A stretch of 33,267 nt of DNA from Parcubacteria group bacterium (GTDB lineage Bacteria > Patescibacteriota > Minisyncoccia > Phycocordibacterales > Zambryskibacteraceae): positions 1 through 33,267 of the forward strand of contig JAQBQW010000009.1 in NCBI GenBank assembly GCA_028286805.1, read 5' to 3'. The position numbers were made by a program, and so were the translations under genes. Of this stretch, positions 1 through 9,364 are shown piece by piece (position 1 is the stretch's first letter; every line of letters begins with the position of its first letter). A model generated the notes under the pieces. That model was not told where the DNA came from, made no database searches, and saw only the letters and a program-made list of their open reading frames with translations.

Positions 1-1
1 G

Positions 2-706
2 TATTCCCTTTCAAATGGAGAGCCGTACATCGTAGATGGAAACGGCATTTGCTTTACCTTCAAAGGGGAGGAAATAAAATCCCCTCTTCGAGGAATCTTC
101 AATCTATACAATCTTCTTGGAGCTGCCATGTGTGCAGATGCGTTCAATATTTCTCCACTTTGGATTAAAGATGGGATCGAAAAACTTTCTCTTATTAAAG
201 GAAGGGTGGAGTTCGTAAAACTACCTGCAGATCACGAACTTGCTTCGTTCCAAGGATTCGACATCGTTATCGATTATGCACACACCGCCGGTTCATTAAC
301 CGAATTGTATAAAACATTTGAGAACCAGCGCATCATCGCCGTTCTTGGGAACACTGGAGGTGGCAGAGACAAGTGGAAAAGACCCGAGATGGCGAAAGTG
401 GCAGATACCTTTGCAGATGAAATTATTTTAACCAACGAAGATCCGTATGACGAAGATCCGGATCAGATTATTAATGACATGCTTCCCGGATTCACCCTAC
501 ATACTCCTCATGTCATCATGGATCGCCGGGCTGCAATTGCAGAAGCAATTAGGAGAGCAAAGATTGGAGATGCAGTACTCATTACCGGAAAAGGAACAGA
601 TCCTTGTATTATGCTCGCCAATAACAAACGAATGGAGTGGAGTGATTATGAAGTAGCGAAGGAAGAATTGGAAAAGATACTGAAAGAAAAGAGCGCCTCG
701 GTGTAA
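2..706 (+). CDS. murE: Mur ligase family protein, MurE-like (C-terminal part; 5' end outside window)
   Basis: Frame stays open upstream of the listed ATG (128) to the window edge; motifs DYAHTAGSL, GNTGGGRDKWKRPEMA, ITGKGTDP typical of the MurE C-terminal domain. Confidence 0.8.
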   Translation, partial: YSLSNGEPYIVDGNGICFTFKGEEIKSPLRGIFNLYNLLGAAMCADAFNISPLWIKDGIEKLSLIKGRVEFVKLPADHELASFQGFDIVIDYAHTAGSLTELYKTFENQRIIAVLGNTGGGRDKWKRPEMAKVADTFADEIILTNEDPYDEDPDQIINDMLPGFTLHTPHVIMDRRAAIAEAIRRAKIGDAVLITGKGTDPCIMLANNKRMEWSDYEVAKEELEKILKEKSASV

Positions 707-718
707 TCCGAGACGCTC
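691..718 (-). terminator. Rho-independent terminator of the 737-1078 gene, overlapping the murE stop
   Basis: Minus strand: GAGCGtCTCGG-ATTACA-CCGAGgCGCTC followed by TTTTCTTTC. Confidence 0.75.
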
Positions 719-736
719 AGGGGTGACAAAGGCCTG

Positions 737-1078
737 TCAGACACTCACTGCAGGAAGACATATCTCCGCAAACGCCGCTCCGCCGTTACACTTCTGACGG
801 TAGAGCGCCCAATCGATCTGGGGGAGGAAATCCTCGGTGAGCAAACGCTCTGTGAGTTCAGGGCCGAGTTTGGAGATCATCCTTGCTTTTACTTCAGCAG
901 GGAGTTTCTCCTCATTCCGATCCATGTCGTCGCGACGAGTACCATGCGAACGGATGTTGATCCGCGCGACCGTATCCCAACTCATCGAAGTAAGGTCGAC
1001 CTCGATGTAGGGTCCGTTGGGGTGGTTGGTGCTCAGCACCCGCGACCAAGCTCTCCAATAGCTAGAATAATGGAACAT
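737..1078 (-). CDS. Hypothetical protein (113 aa)
   Basis: ORF with strong SD (AGGAGGA, about 6 nt before ATG) and own downstream terminator. Confidence 0.65.
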   Translation of the reverse strand: MFHYSSYWRAWSRVLSTNHPNGPYIEVDLTSMSWDTVARINIRSHGTRRDDMDRNEEKLPAEVKARMISKLGPELTERLLTEDFLPQIDWALYRQKCNGGAAFAEICLPAVSV

Positions 1079-1190
1079 GCACTCCTCCTGTAAGAGTCAG
1101 AATATGCTGAGGAATTACCGGTTGATATAATAGCATATTTAACTCACAAAGTCAATAATTATTTTATCGCTCTAGTGCTACCCTTTTTCT

Positions 1191-2099
1191 ATGCCCGAAC
1201 TGCCTGAAGTCCAAACCACCGTTAACGGATTAAACGCCACAGTTAAAGGACGCGTCATTACAGACGTCTGGACCGAATACAAGAGTGCGCACAAAATGCA
1301 CAAAGGAAGCATCAAGGAACCGGCTTTCTTCAAAGAATTCAAAAAGAAAATTGTCGGAGAGAAAATATTAAAGGCTGAACGAAGAGCAAAAAATATTTTG
1401 ATTCATCTTTCTGGTGACCACACCATTCTCATCCACATGAAGATGACCGGACATCTCATGTACGGAACATACGAATTTAACAAAAAATGGACTCCAACGG
1501 AGAAAGGTCCGCTGCAAGATCCATACAACAAACATATCCGTCTTTTGTTTACCCTCGATAACGGAAAGCATCTTGCCTTCGCAGACATGCGAAAGTTCGC
1601 AAAGGTTACCGTTATCAATACAAAAGAATTGAATTCCTCCCCTCACCTCTCGCACATTGGTCCAGAACCGTTGGATACAACATTTGAATACAAAAATTTC
1701 AAAGCCAGGCTTGAAACAAAACCTCGAGGAAAAATTAAAACTGTTCTAATGGACCAATCTGTTATTGCAGGCATCGGAAACATCTATTCAGATGAAATGC
1801 TCTGGCTTTCAAATGTGCACCCCCTCTCAACCGTTTCAAAGATTCCGGAAATAAACATGAAACAGATGTTTAAGGGCATGAAAGAAGTATTGAACAAAGG
1901 GATAGACTTCGGGGGAGACTCTACTTCGGACTATCGGAATATAAAAGGCGAAAGAGGAAAATTCCAATCTGCGCACAATGCATACCGCTTAACCAAATCG
2001 AAATGCAAGAAACGAGGATGCCCAGGCATTATTCACCGTATCGTGGTCGGCGGACGCTCTGCACATTTCTGCCCCGTACACCAAACGCTATTTAAGTAA
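1191..2099 (+). CDS. mutM: Formamidopyrimidine-DNA glycosylase
   Basis: N-terminal MPELPEVQT, catalytic-domain motifs, C-terminal zinc-finger-like CKKRGC-X16-CPVH. Confidence 0.95.
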   Translation: MPELPEVQTTVNGLNATVKGRVITDVWTEYKSAHKMHKGSIKEPAFFKEFKKKIVGEKILKAERRAKNILIHLSGDHTILIHMKMTGHLMYGTYEFNKKWTPTEKGPLQDPYNKHIRLLFTLDNGKHLAFADMRKFAKVTVINTKELNSSPHLSHIGPEPLDTTFEYKNFKARLETKPRGKIKTVLMDQSVIAGIGNIYSDEMLWLSNVHPLSTVSKIPEINMKQMFKGMKEVLNKGIDFGGDSTSDYRNIKGERGKFQSAHNAYRLTKSKCKKRGCPGIIHRIVVGGRSAHFCPVHQTLFK

Positions 2100-2555
2100 C
2101 TCAAATACGGCAATCCCTGTTGCCACGGAAACATTCAACGATTCTTTCTCCCCTTTCATTTCTATCTCAAGGATTCCATCGCATTTTTCGAGAGCTTCGG
2201 TATTTACTCCTTCCACTTCGTTTCCGAGAATCAAGGCAAACATTTCCGGAGACTTAAAATCTTTCAGATCTTTTGAATTTTCGTGCTGTTCCAAAGCAAG
2301 TATTTTAAAATTCTGGCTTTTCAGTTCCTTGATGACCGGAAGGATTTCTGCAGCATATTCCCATTCGATGCTTTCTTCTGCGCCCAAAGCTACTTTGGCA
2401 AAGTCTGGTCTTTTTCTTCCAAATCTGTCGAGGGGTGCTGGGGTGGTACCGATAAGGTATATCTTTGAAACTCCGAGACAATCTGCGGTACGGAAAATAG
2501 ACCCGGTGTTTTCCACTGATCTAATGTTATCGAGGATAAGGACGGCTGTTTTCAT
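2088..2555 (-). CDS. TrmH/SpoU-family RNA methyltransferase
   Basis: LDNIRSVENTGSIFRTADCLGVSKIYLIG, LILGNEVEGV, ESLNVSVATGIAVFELLK; start reassigned to MKTAVL at 2555. Confidence 0.9.
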   Translation of the reverse strand: MKTAVLILDNIRSVENTGSIFRTADCLGVSKIYLIGTTPAPLDRFGRKRPDFAKVALGAEESIEWEYAAEILPVIKELKSQNFKILALEQHENSKDLKDFKSPEMFALILGNEVEGVNTEALEKCDGILEIEMKGEKESLNVSVATGIAVFELLK

Positions 2556-2561
2556 ACATGA

Positions 2562-2568
2562 TAGAATA
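2562..2568. promoter_or_regulatory. Shared divergent -10 element for trmH-like (-) and DoxX-like (+) genes
   Basis: TAGAATA: TAGAAT on + is 6 nt from the ATG at 2574; TATTCT on - is 7 nt from the ATG at 2555. Confidence 0.55.
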
Positions 2569-2573
2569 CACGC

Positions 2574-2978
2574 ATGCTCAATCCATTTCCATCCCTTCTC
2601 GCTTATTCGATGCTTGCACCCTTTATCCTTCGCCTGGTATTGGCCTTTATCGTTATAGACCTCGGTATTCTTAAATTTAATAAGGAAAAACATCGCTGGA
2701 ACCAGACGTTGGCTGCATTACATTTAAATCCCGCAAATCTGGTTCGCCAGATTCTTGGAGGAGTTGAAGTTATCGGAGGGTTAATGCTCGTTTTCGGTGT
2801 CTATACACAAATTGCTGCGTTGGCCTTTGTTATCCTATTCGGAGCGGAATTTTATATCGAATGGAAAGACAAATCTATTTTGAAACGAGACTTAGTGTTT
2901 TATCTCTTAGTGATGGTGATCTCCCTTTCAATTCTTCTCACCGGTGCCGGAGCGTTTGCTTTCGATATCCCTCTTTAG
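2574..2978 (+). CDS. DoxX-like family membrane protein
   Basis: Multi-TM ORF with GILKF and GVEVIGGLMLVFGVYTQIAAL pattern. Confidence 0.75.
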   Translation: MLNPFPSLLAYSMLAPFILRLVLAFIVIDLGILKFNKEKHRWNQTLAALHLNPANLVRQILGGVEVIGGLMLVFGVYTQIAALAFVILFGAEFYIEWKDKSILKRDLVFYLLVMVISLSILLTGAGAFAFDIPL

Positions 2979-2984
2979 AATCTT

Positions 2985-3998
2985 CTAACTGAAGTCCTCT
3001 TTATAGATTTTTATTAGTGTGTGAAGTACGCTCACCGTTAATGGACCAATAATCACTCCTGAGGGACCAAGAAGAGAGACTCCTCCTAATACGGAAAAGA
3101 GCATAAGGATTGCAGGAAGTTCAATTCGTTTTCCAACGAGTACCGGACTGAGGAAGTTATCAATGGTCCCGACCAAAAGAGCTGCCCATGCGAGCAATCC
3201 CACCCCTTCTGCGGTATGGCCCGTGGCTAAGAGATACAAGATTGAAGGAACTGATACGAGAGCCGTACCAATCGAAGGGATCATCGAAGCAATGCCGGCA
3301 AGAAGTCCAAGGAGTGCCGCATTCGGAACACCAAACAAATGCAGGCCAACTCCGAGCAAGAGTCCCTGGACGAGAGCAACAAAGACGAACCCGAGCATGA
3401 CCCCATTAACAGATTTCCCGAGCATGGTGAAAATACGTTCATCATGAACGTCAGACAAGGGAGAGAGCTGGATAATGTATTTTTTCCAGCTGGCTCCGTC
3501 TTTCAAGAAATAAAAGAGCGAGAGAAGCATCAGCACGAATGCGAATAGTGATTGAAGCGTGGAAGCGAATATGACCGAAGCGGCACCCGCCACGAACGAT
3601 ACGATGTCCCCCACTTTGTTGCCAAAGTTAAGCGGAGGAATCTGGGGAAAAGCCGCTTCGACGCGCGCGTTGAACGAATCGATGTACGTGCTTTGAATAC
3701 CCGTCTCGAGAACATGTTTGTATACGGTGCTTGCTTCAGAGAATATTCGGGCCCCTATGAATGTCAGGGGAATACCGATAATCAACACAAACAAAATAAT
3801 GGTCAGGAGAGATGAAAGCCAAGAAGTCCTGCCGGTTATCTTTTCATTGAACCAGGTATAGATAGGCTGAAGAACAACTGCAAACGAGGCGCTGATAAAA
3901 ATAATGGGTAAATATTTAAAGAAGAACGCGAGAACGGTGAGTGAAACGGCTGCAAGAAGAATATAGAAGAACGTTCGGTCTCCAGTTTTAGTTTGCAT
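2985..3998 (-). CDS. AI-2E/PerM family transporter-like membrane protein
   Basis: Hydrophobic profile, PLSDVHDERIFTMLGKSVNGVMLGFVFVALVQGLLLGVGLHLFGVPNAALLGLLAGIASMIPSIGTALVSVP, DNFLSPVLVGKR. Confidence 0.88.
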   Translation of the reverse strand: MQTKTGDRTFFYILLAAVSLTVLAFFFKYLPIIFISASFAVVLQPIYTWFNEKITGRTSWLSSLLTIILFVLIIGIPLTFIGARIFSEASTVYKHVLETGIQSTYIDSFNARVEAAFPQIPPLNFGNKVGDIVSFVAGAASVIFASTLQSLFAFVLMLLSLFYFLKDGASWKKYIIQLSPLSDVHDERIFTMLGKSVNGVMLGFVFVALVQGLLLGVGLHLFGVPNAALLGLLAGIASMIPSIGTALVSVPSILYLLATGHTAEGVGLLAWAALLVGTIDNFLSPVLVGKRIELPAILMLFSVLGGVSLLGPSGVIIGPLTVSVLHTLIKIYKEDFS

Positions 3999-4140
3999 GG
4001 AGACAGTATAACAGAAAACTTTTTATGAAATTTAAGAAACTATGGACCTTGATTAATAATGAAAATCGTGGTATTACCATGTAGGATTTTCGAATCTATC
4101 GCTTCGTACATTCACAACTACACATAAAGGAAGGTATCAG

Positions 4141-5391
4141 ATGTATGATCCATTTGCAGAATTTAAGAAAAATGTTCTCTCGAATGGACTCGAGGTTCAT
4201 TCCGTATTCTGGGATCGTCCATGGATCAGAGTTGAAATTGTCGTTCATAGCGGTGCACGGGAAGATCCCGTAGCAATGCCAGGACTCGCCCACTTCGTGG
4301 AGCATGCCGTCAGGAAGAACATCCCCAACCGGGAATTCAACAAGGCAAATGAATTTTTCGAAGCCTGCGGCGGCGAAACTGGGTTTGGTACTACCAATTA
4401 TCTTTCGACACAATACGGGTTTGCTATTCCAGCAAATCCAGCCATATTCCGTGAAGCTCTCTCAATTTTTGGTTCGATGCTCCTCGGAGCTCGACTCGGA
4501 AAAGATGTGGAGCGTGAGCGAATGGTAATCCACAGAGAATTCAATACACGGTACAGCCATCTCGAAAAGCTGGAATGGGACATGGGAATTCGCAAGGCCT
4601 TGTTCAAAGGACATCGACTCGAGACATACAACAGACCGCTCGGTCGGCCCGAAGGTTTTCTTTCGACAACCCAAGATGATCTTCAGCGTTTCTACGACAC
4701 ACACTATGTGCCCGCGAACATCAGCGTGGTGATCGTGGGAGGTGTTCAAACTGAAGAAATGCTCGCCGAACTCGAGAAAAGTCCGTTCGGGATACAGAAG
4801 AGTGGCGTGAGAAATCCAATTTCACAACCATTCAAAAAGGTTCCGGTCGTTCTTGAACATTCGAAGGTTGTGAAGTTGTCTGAACACTCCAACTTCACCG
4901 TTGATCAGACGGAATATAAAGCAACCTGGGCTTTCCCGGCTGATTTTCCTCGACAAGCACGCAGAGTGTTTAACCAGATGTTGGATAATATACTGTGGGA
5001 GGAAGTTCGAGAAAAAAGAGGTCTCGCCTACAGTATCAATACCGCTTCCTCAGACTTTCAGGATATACTGGAATACGAGATCGTCGGACAAATCGTTCCC
5101 ACTGCCACATCCTATATCGATGAGCTCGTTCGAAAGTGTATTCGGATGGTTCCATCGAGACGCGATTTGTTTGTACGAAAACTCCGGTCAACTATCCAGA
5201 GATGTTCTATGCTCGATCTTTCTGGATCAGATCTGGCTGATAATGCGGCAGACGATTTACTCAGGCATCACCGAATCATTTCAATGCTGGAAGTGCGGGA
5301 TGCCCTAGAGAAAGTCACACATGAGCAGATAGAGGAAGCTGCAACGTTTCTCAGTTCTGATCGGCAATACACCTTTATCCTTTCTCCCTGA
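4141..5391 (+). CDS. M16-family (insulinase/pitrilysin-like) zinc peptidase
   Basis: Inverted zinc motif HFVEH (HxxEH), downstream VIHREF glutamate, REKRGLAYSI in the C-terminal half; SD AAGGAAGG upstream. Confidence 0.88.
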   Translation: MYDPFAEFKKNVLSNGLEVHSVFWDRPWIRVEIVVHSGAREDPVAMPGLAHFVEHAVRKNIPNREFNKANEFFEACGGETGFGTTNYLSTQYGFAIPANPAIFREALSIFGSMLLGARLGKDVERERMVIHREFNTRYSHLEKLEWDMGIRKALFKGHRLETYNRPLGRPEGFLSTTQDDLQRFYDTHYVPANISVVIVGGVQTEEMLAELEKSPFGIQKSGVRNPISQPFKKVPVVLEHSKVVKLSEHSNFTVDQTEYKATWAFPADFPRQARRVFNQMLDNILWEEVREKRGLAYSINTASSDFQDILEYEIVGQIVPTATSYIDELVRKCIRMVPSRRDLFVRKLRSTIQRCSMLDLSGSDLADNAADDLLRHHRIISMLEVRDALEKVTHEQIEEAATFLSSDRQYTFILSP

Positions 5392-5396
5392 AATAC

Positions 5397-5430
5397 AGAC
5401 TGTTGGACCTAAAGTTCAATGGTCTTTTTA
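5397..5430 (+). terminator. Rho-independent terminator after the M16 peptidase gene
   Basis: AGACTGTTG-GACCTAAAGTT-CAATGGTCT (9 bp with two G-U) followed by TTTTTA. Confidence 0.6.
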
Positions 5431-5434
5431 GTTG

Positions 5435-5507
5435 TGCGCCCGGTAGGAATCGAACCTACGACCATCTCCTTAAAAGGGAGCTGCTCTACCGACTGAGCTA
5501 CGGGCGC
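5435..5507 (-). tRNA. tRNA-Lys (anticodon UUU)
   Basis: 73-nt cloverleaf: acceptor GCGCCCG/CGGGCGC, D stem GCTC/GAGC, anticodon loop CTTTTAA, T arm GTAGG-TTCGATT-CCTAC; CCA not encoded; 27-43 is a G-A mismatch. Confidence 0.95.
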
Positions 5508-5567
5508 AATGGAGGAAAATATACCCCATTCTGGGGAATTTGTCGAAACATTACCATACTATTCTGC

Positions 5568-5573
5568 TATACT
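5568..5573 (+). promoter_or_regulatory. -10 element (TATACT) of leaderless promoter
   Basis: TATACT-ATTTTC-ATG(5580), 6-nt spacing. Confidence 0.5.
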
Positions 5574-5579
5574 ATTTTC

Positions 5580-5984
5580 ATGCAATACAAACCAACATGG
5601 CATGAGAAGCACCTCGCTTCATCTACCTGGAGCCAGCGATTAGCAGACAAGATATCCAAGGTCATGGGATCTTGGGCATACATCACTCTCCAAACCGTTT
5701 TTGTTATCTTGTGGGTTGGCCTCAATATTCTTGGATATCTTCATCACTGGGATGCATATCCGTTTATTTTGTTGAACCTCATCTTCTCTCTCCAAGCAAC
5801 ATATGCTGCTCCTATTATTATGATGGCCCAGAACCGTGCGAGTGAACGTGATCGAGCCCAAGCAAATGACGACTACGAAACAAACCTTCAAGCCAAACAA
5901 GAAATTGAAGCTTTGCAGACACACCTTTCGAGACTCGAGGTGGAGAAATTGAATAGGATTATTGAACTTTTAGAAAAGAGATAG
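5580..5984 (+). CDS. DUF1003-family membrane protein
   Basis: WSQRLADKISKVMGSWAYITLQTVFVILWVGLN...YPFILLNLIFSLQATYAAPIIMMAQNR; start moved to 5580 because the longer ORF reads through the tRNA. Confidence 0.88.
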   Translation: MQYKPTWHEKHLASSTWSQRLADKISKVMGSWAYITLQTVFVILWVGLNILGYLHHWDAYPFILLNLIFSLQATYAAPIIMMAQNRASERDRAQANDDYETNLQAKQEIEALQTHLSRLEVEKLNRIIELLEKR

Positions 5985-6064
5985 GAAGATTGACTCCTTT
6001 CTATATCCTTGTATTGTTGTAAATAGATCCGCCCTATCATCCTCAAACCCTCCTGGAGGGCATA

Positions 6065-6529
6065 ATGGTACCCGTCATCCTTACAATCTGCTTGGATATC
6101 TTCGAAGAATTTTCCGGTACCAGAAACGACGATCCTGAACTTCTAGATGTTCTCCGTCAGCAGGAGCCATTCGTGGAAAAAAACACAAACTTTCAGGAGG
6201 TGCAGATGTGGAAAACACATCTTCTCCCTGCCCTGCTTCCTGCATCCACGATTTTCCGGGTTGTCACCGCATGCATGGTACCAAACGGAATCGAACCGAT
6301 ACATCGAGGAAAACGTCCGGCTGATTTCCAGATCGAGGATGTCGGGGAATACTACGAGTTTACCGGATACACGGTCATCAGACTCGTTCGTAACGAATCC
6401 AGTACGGATGATCCTGTTCTTCCTTCGGACTTCGGACCAGAGTGGAATCGCGGCTGGTATTGGCACGGCAACAACCCGCACTGGCAGACTCTTCCGTCCA
6501 GCAAAGCACGGACTGAAGGCGAAGGTTAG
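6065..6529 (+). CDS. Hypothetical protein (154 aa)
   Basis: ORF with SD GGAGGG before ATG and own terminator. Confidence 0.55.
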   Translation: MVPVILTICLDIFEEFSGTRNDDPELLDVLRQQEPFVEKNTNFQEVQMWKTHLLPALLPASTIFRVVTACMVPNGIEPIHRGKRPADFQIEDVGEYYEFTGYTVIRLVRNESSTDDPVLPSDFGPEWNRGWYWHGNNPHWQTLPSSKARTEGEG

Positions 6530-6553
6530 ATCCGAACATCTCGGGTCTTTTTT
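6528..6553 (+). terminator. Rho-independent terminator
   Basis: AGATCCGA-ACATC-TCGGGTCT followed by T run. Confidence 0.75.
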
Positions 6554-6980
6554 ATAACCTCAAAAGCAGCTTTTCAATCAGCGTTTCAATCTCTCCCTTC
6601 CCTCTTCGCGCTTCGTGATATCCCGCCACAAGATCCGCAGACATTTGTTCCAACTCTCCGGGTTTAAAATTTCTCAAAGATCCCTTGGCTTTTTTAAACG
6701 GATACTCTTTCATATCCGCTTCTTCTGCAGTTGCAGTCCTGCTTGCGAGCAATAACGTTTTAAAGAGCCACACCACTTTAAAAAAGATTTCTTCTGCCGC
6801 CATGTCGGATGCTAAGGCTTTTTGATACAGCACCCAGGCATCTTTTTTATTTCGCGCTGCGATGGTGTCTGTAAAAGCAAAAATATTAAAAGGATTTCCA
6901 GCTATTGCAGCCGAAACAGTTTCTTCTTCCTCTACTTGAGGAACTTCTTCTCCGAATAGATTTGTATCGTAGTCTGTCAT
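6552..6980 (-). CDS. Small protein resembling the C-terminal (domain III) region of DNA polymerase III delta (HolA), lacking the AAA+ part
   Basis: NPFNIFAFTDTIAARNKKDAWVLYQKALASDMAAEEIFFKVVWLFKTLLLA...YPFKKAKGSLRNFKPGELEQMSADLVAGYHEARRGKGEIETLIEKLLLRL; ATGA overlap with polA. Confidence 0.6.
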   Translation of the reverse strand: MTDYDTNLFGEEVPQVEEEETVSAAIAGNPFNIFAFTDTIAARNKKDAWVLYQKALASDMAAEEIFFKVVWLFKTLLLASRTATAEEADMKEYPFKKAKGSLRNFKPGELEQMSADLVAGYHEARRGKGEIETLIEKLLLRL

Positions 6981-9364
6981 TTCATTACTCCCCAGCTTTT
7001 ACCGATAGCACCCTCTGCAATAATAGGCACGCCTAAAGTTTGGTCTTCGGGAATCACTTCCTCCATGATTCTCTTGAATTCTATCAATGCCTCGTCTGCC
7101 AATCCGTCTTTCAATTCGTACACGATTTCATCATGGACGTTTAATACGGGAACGACATCTTTTTCCCAACCTTTCTCTTTGATGAAATCATCGATGCGGA
7201 TCATGGACAGCTTCACAATATCCGCTTCGGTTCCCTGAATTGGAGCGTTGATGGCCATGCGTTCTGCGGATGCGCGGATAAACGGCAATGGAGATTTGAA
7301 TCCGGAGAAATATCTTTTTCTGCCGAACATTGTTTCCGTGTATCCCTTTCTTTCCGCATCTGCTTTTACCTGGTCCAAATACGCGGCAAGTTCAGAGAAG
7401 GTTTCAAAGTAGTTGTTGTAAAACTCCTGGGCTTCGGCGCGATCTGTTCCGAGATTTGTTTTCAAAGCGTTCACTCCCATGCCAAACAATACGCCGAAGT
7501 TAATGACTTTGGCTTTTCGCCTCATTTCTTTGTCTACCTCTTTTGGATCCACCTTAAAGACTCTCGAGGCAACTCCTGTGTGTACATCTTCCCCTCTCTT
7601 AAAGATATCTATTAACTTTTTATCTTTGGAAAGAATGGCCGCAATGCGAAGTTCAATTTGAGAATAATCCAAAGAGAGGAGGCAGTATCCTTTTTCAGCA
7701 ATAAACGCGTGGCGAATGGCTTGGCCGAGTGAAGATTTAATTGGAATGTTCTGAAGATTGGGATCGATCGAAGCCATACGTCCGGTGGTGGTACCGGCTT
7801 GTTGAAAAGTGGAGTGGAGTCTTGAATTCGCATCCAGCTGTTTTGGAATGGAATCGATATAGGTCGAGAGAAGCTTGGCTAATTCTCTATATTCCATGAT
7901 GCATTGAATAATCGGATGCTTATCCTTCAGCTTTTCTAGTTCGGATTCTTTGGTGGAGAATCCCCCAGTGGCAGTTTTCTTCTGTCTCTTTTCTCCAAGG
8001 TTTAATTTAATAAAGAGGATATCTCCCAATTGTTTTGGAGAATTAATATTAAATTCTTCCCCTGCATGCTGCCAGATTTCCTTTTCAAGACGGGAAAGTT
8101 CTTTGTGGTAATTAACGGATAGTCTTTCGAGTTCCTTTGCGTCTATCTTTACCCCGTGTGCATTCATGCGGTCCACCACAGGTTTCAAAGGAAGTTCTAT
8201 ATCCTCGTATACGCTTCGTACTCCCCGTTTATCGAGTTCTATTTCCAATACTTTCTTGGCTTCGATCGGATCCTCTGTTTTGGTGAAGGCGAAGACGTCA
8301 TCCATGGTTGGATCCGCTATGTTTGAATCGATCACCCAGAGCATGAGGCACATATCCCTTTCCTCTTCAGACATCGGAACGATTTCTTTTTTCTCTGCCT
8401 TCACTTTCTTTTCTTTCGGTTCTTTTATGCCTGCTGCCTTATTATCTTCGTTTCGCAAAAGAATTTTAATTCTTTCCCCCATGGTTCTGAATTCGAGAGT
8501 TTTGAATAAACTTATTAACGTATCCTGATTCAAACATGTTCTCCAAGGATCCGGGAGTTTGAAATCTATTGGTGCGTCTCTGCGGATGGTGGCGAGGGTT
8601 TTGGAGAATAGGGCTTCTTCTTCGTTATCCAAGAGAAGGTCCCGGATTCTTTCGGTGATGCCAGCCTTCTTGTATTCGCCTTCTTTCTTTAGCGCTTTGT
8701 ATATCTGCTGAATGGTTCCAAAGGTTAAGATGAGAGACGTGGCTGTTTTTTCTCCGATGCCTTTGACGCCGATAATATTATCCGACGGATCTCCTCTTAA
8801 ACCTTTAAAATCCGGAAGAAGTTCCGGACCAAATCCAAAGCGGGATACTACCGCTTTTTCATCATACAAAATCGTATCGTTAATTCCCTTCTTCAAGGTG
8901 TATACCTGGACTTTTTTTTCGTCCACAAGCTGGAGCGTATCCATATCCCCGGATGCGATGACAATCTCGAGATCTTTATTCTTTTTTTCGAGTTCAACCA
9001 TGGTGCCGAGAATATCATCTGCTTCGAATCCCGGTTCGGAATAAATTGGAACGCCCCAAGCGGTGAACAATTCTTTAGATCGTTCGAGTTGGATTTCAAG
9101 ATTCTCGTCTAACTTCTTTCTGGTTCCCTTGTATTCTTCGTATACCAAATGTCTGTGAGTCTTTTGAGGGAGATCGAAACAAGCAACGATATATGTTGGA
9201 TTCAGTTCCTCGATAATTTTAATAAGCATGGTAGCCACACCGAACAATGCTCCTGTTGGTTCACCCGAAGAGGTGGCGAAATCCGGAAGGGCGTGATACG
9301 CACGATGAATGATGGCGTGCGCGTCCAAGAGAACCAGTCTTTGTTTGTTCGTTTTAGCTTTCAT
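6977..9364 (-). CDS. polA: DNA polymerase I (5' nuclease plus polymerase domains; 3'-5' exonuclease domain reduced)
   Basis: N-terminal 5'-nuclease motifs, motif A LSLDYSQIELR, motif B RRKAKVINFGVLFGMG, motif C VLNVHDEIVYE. Confidence 0.96.
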   Translation of the reverse strand: MKAKTNKQRLVLLDAHAIIHRAYHALPDFATSSGEPTGALFGVATMLIKIIEELNPTYIVACFDLPQKTHRHLVYEEYKGTRKKLDENLEIQLERSKELFTAWGVPIYSEPGFEADDILGTMVELEKKNKDLEIVIASGDMDTLQLVDEKKVQVYTLKKGINDTILYDEKAVVSRFGFGPELLPDFKGLRGDPSDNIIGVKGIGEKTATSLILTFGTIQQIYKALKKEGEYKKAGITERIRDLLLDNEEEALFSKTLATIRRDAPIDFKLPDPWRTCLNQDTLISLFKTLEFRTMGERIKILLRNEDNKAAGIKEPKEKKVKAEKKEIVPMSEEERDMCLMLWVIDSNIADPTMDDVFAFTKTEDPIEAKKVLEIELDKRGVRSVYEDIELPLKPVVDRMNAHGVKIDAKELERLSVNYHKELSRLEKEIWQHAGEEFNINSPKQLGDILFIKLNLGEKRQKKTATGGFSTKESELEKLKDKHPIIQCIMEYRELAKLLSTYIDSIPKQLDANSRLHSTFQQAGTTTGRMASIDPNLQNIPIKSSLGQAIRHAFIAEKGYCLLSLDYSQIELRIAAILSKDKKLIDIFKRGEDVHTGVASRVFKVDPKEVDKEMRRKAKVINFGVLFGMGVNALKTNLGTDRAEAQEFYNNYFETFSELAAYLDQVKADAERKGYTETMFGRKRYFSGFKSPLPFIRASAERMAINAPIQGTEADIVKLSMIRIDDFIKEKGWEKDVVPVLNVHDEIVYELKDGLADEALIEFKRIMEEVIPEDQTLGVPIIAEGAIGKSWGVMK

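Noticed and set aside
5403-5579. N-terminal extension of the 5403-5984 ORF
   Set aside because: It is the antisense read-through of tRNA-Lys; the DUF1003 gene starts at 5580 with a -10 box placed for that ATG
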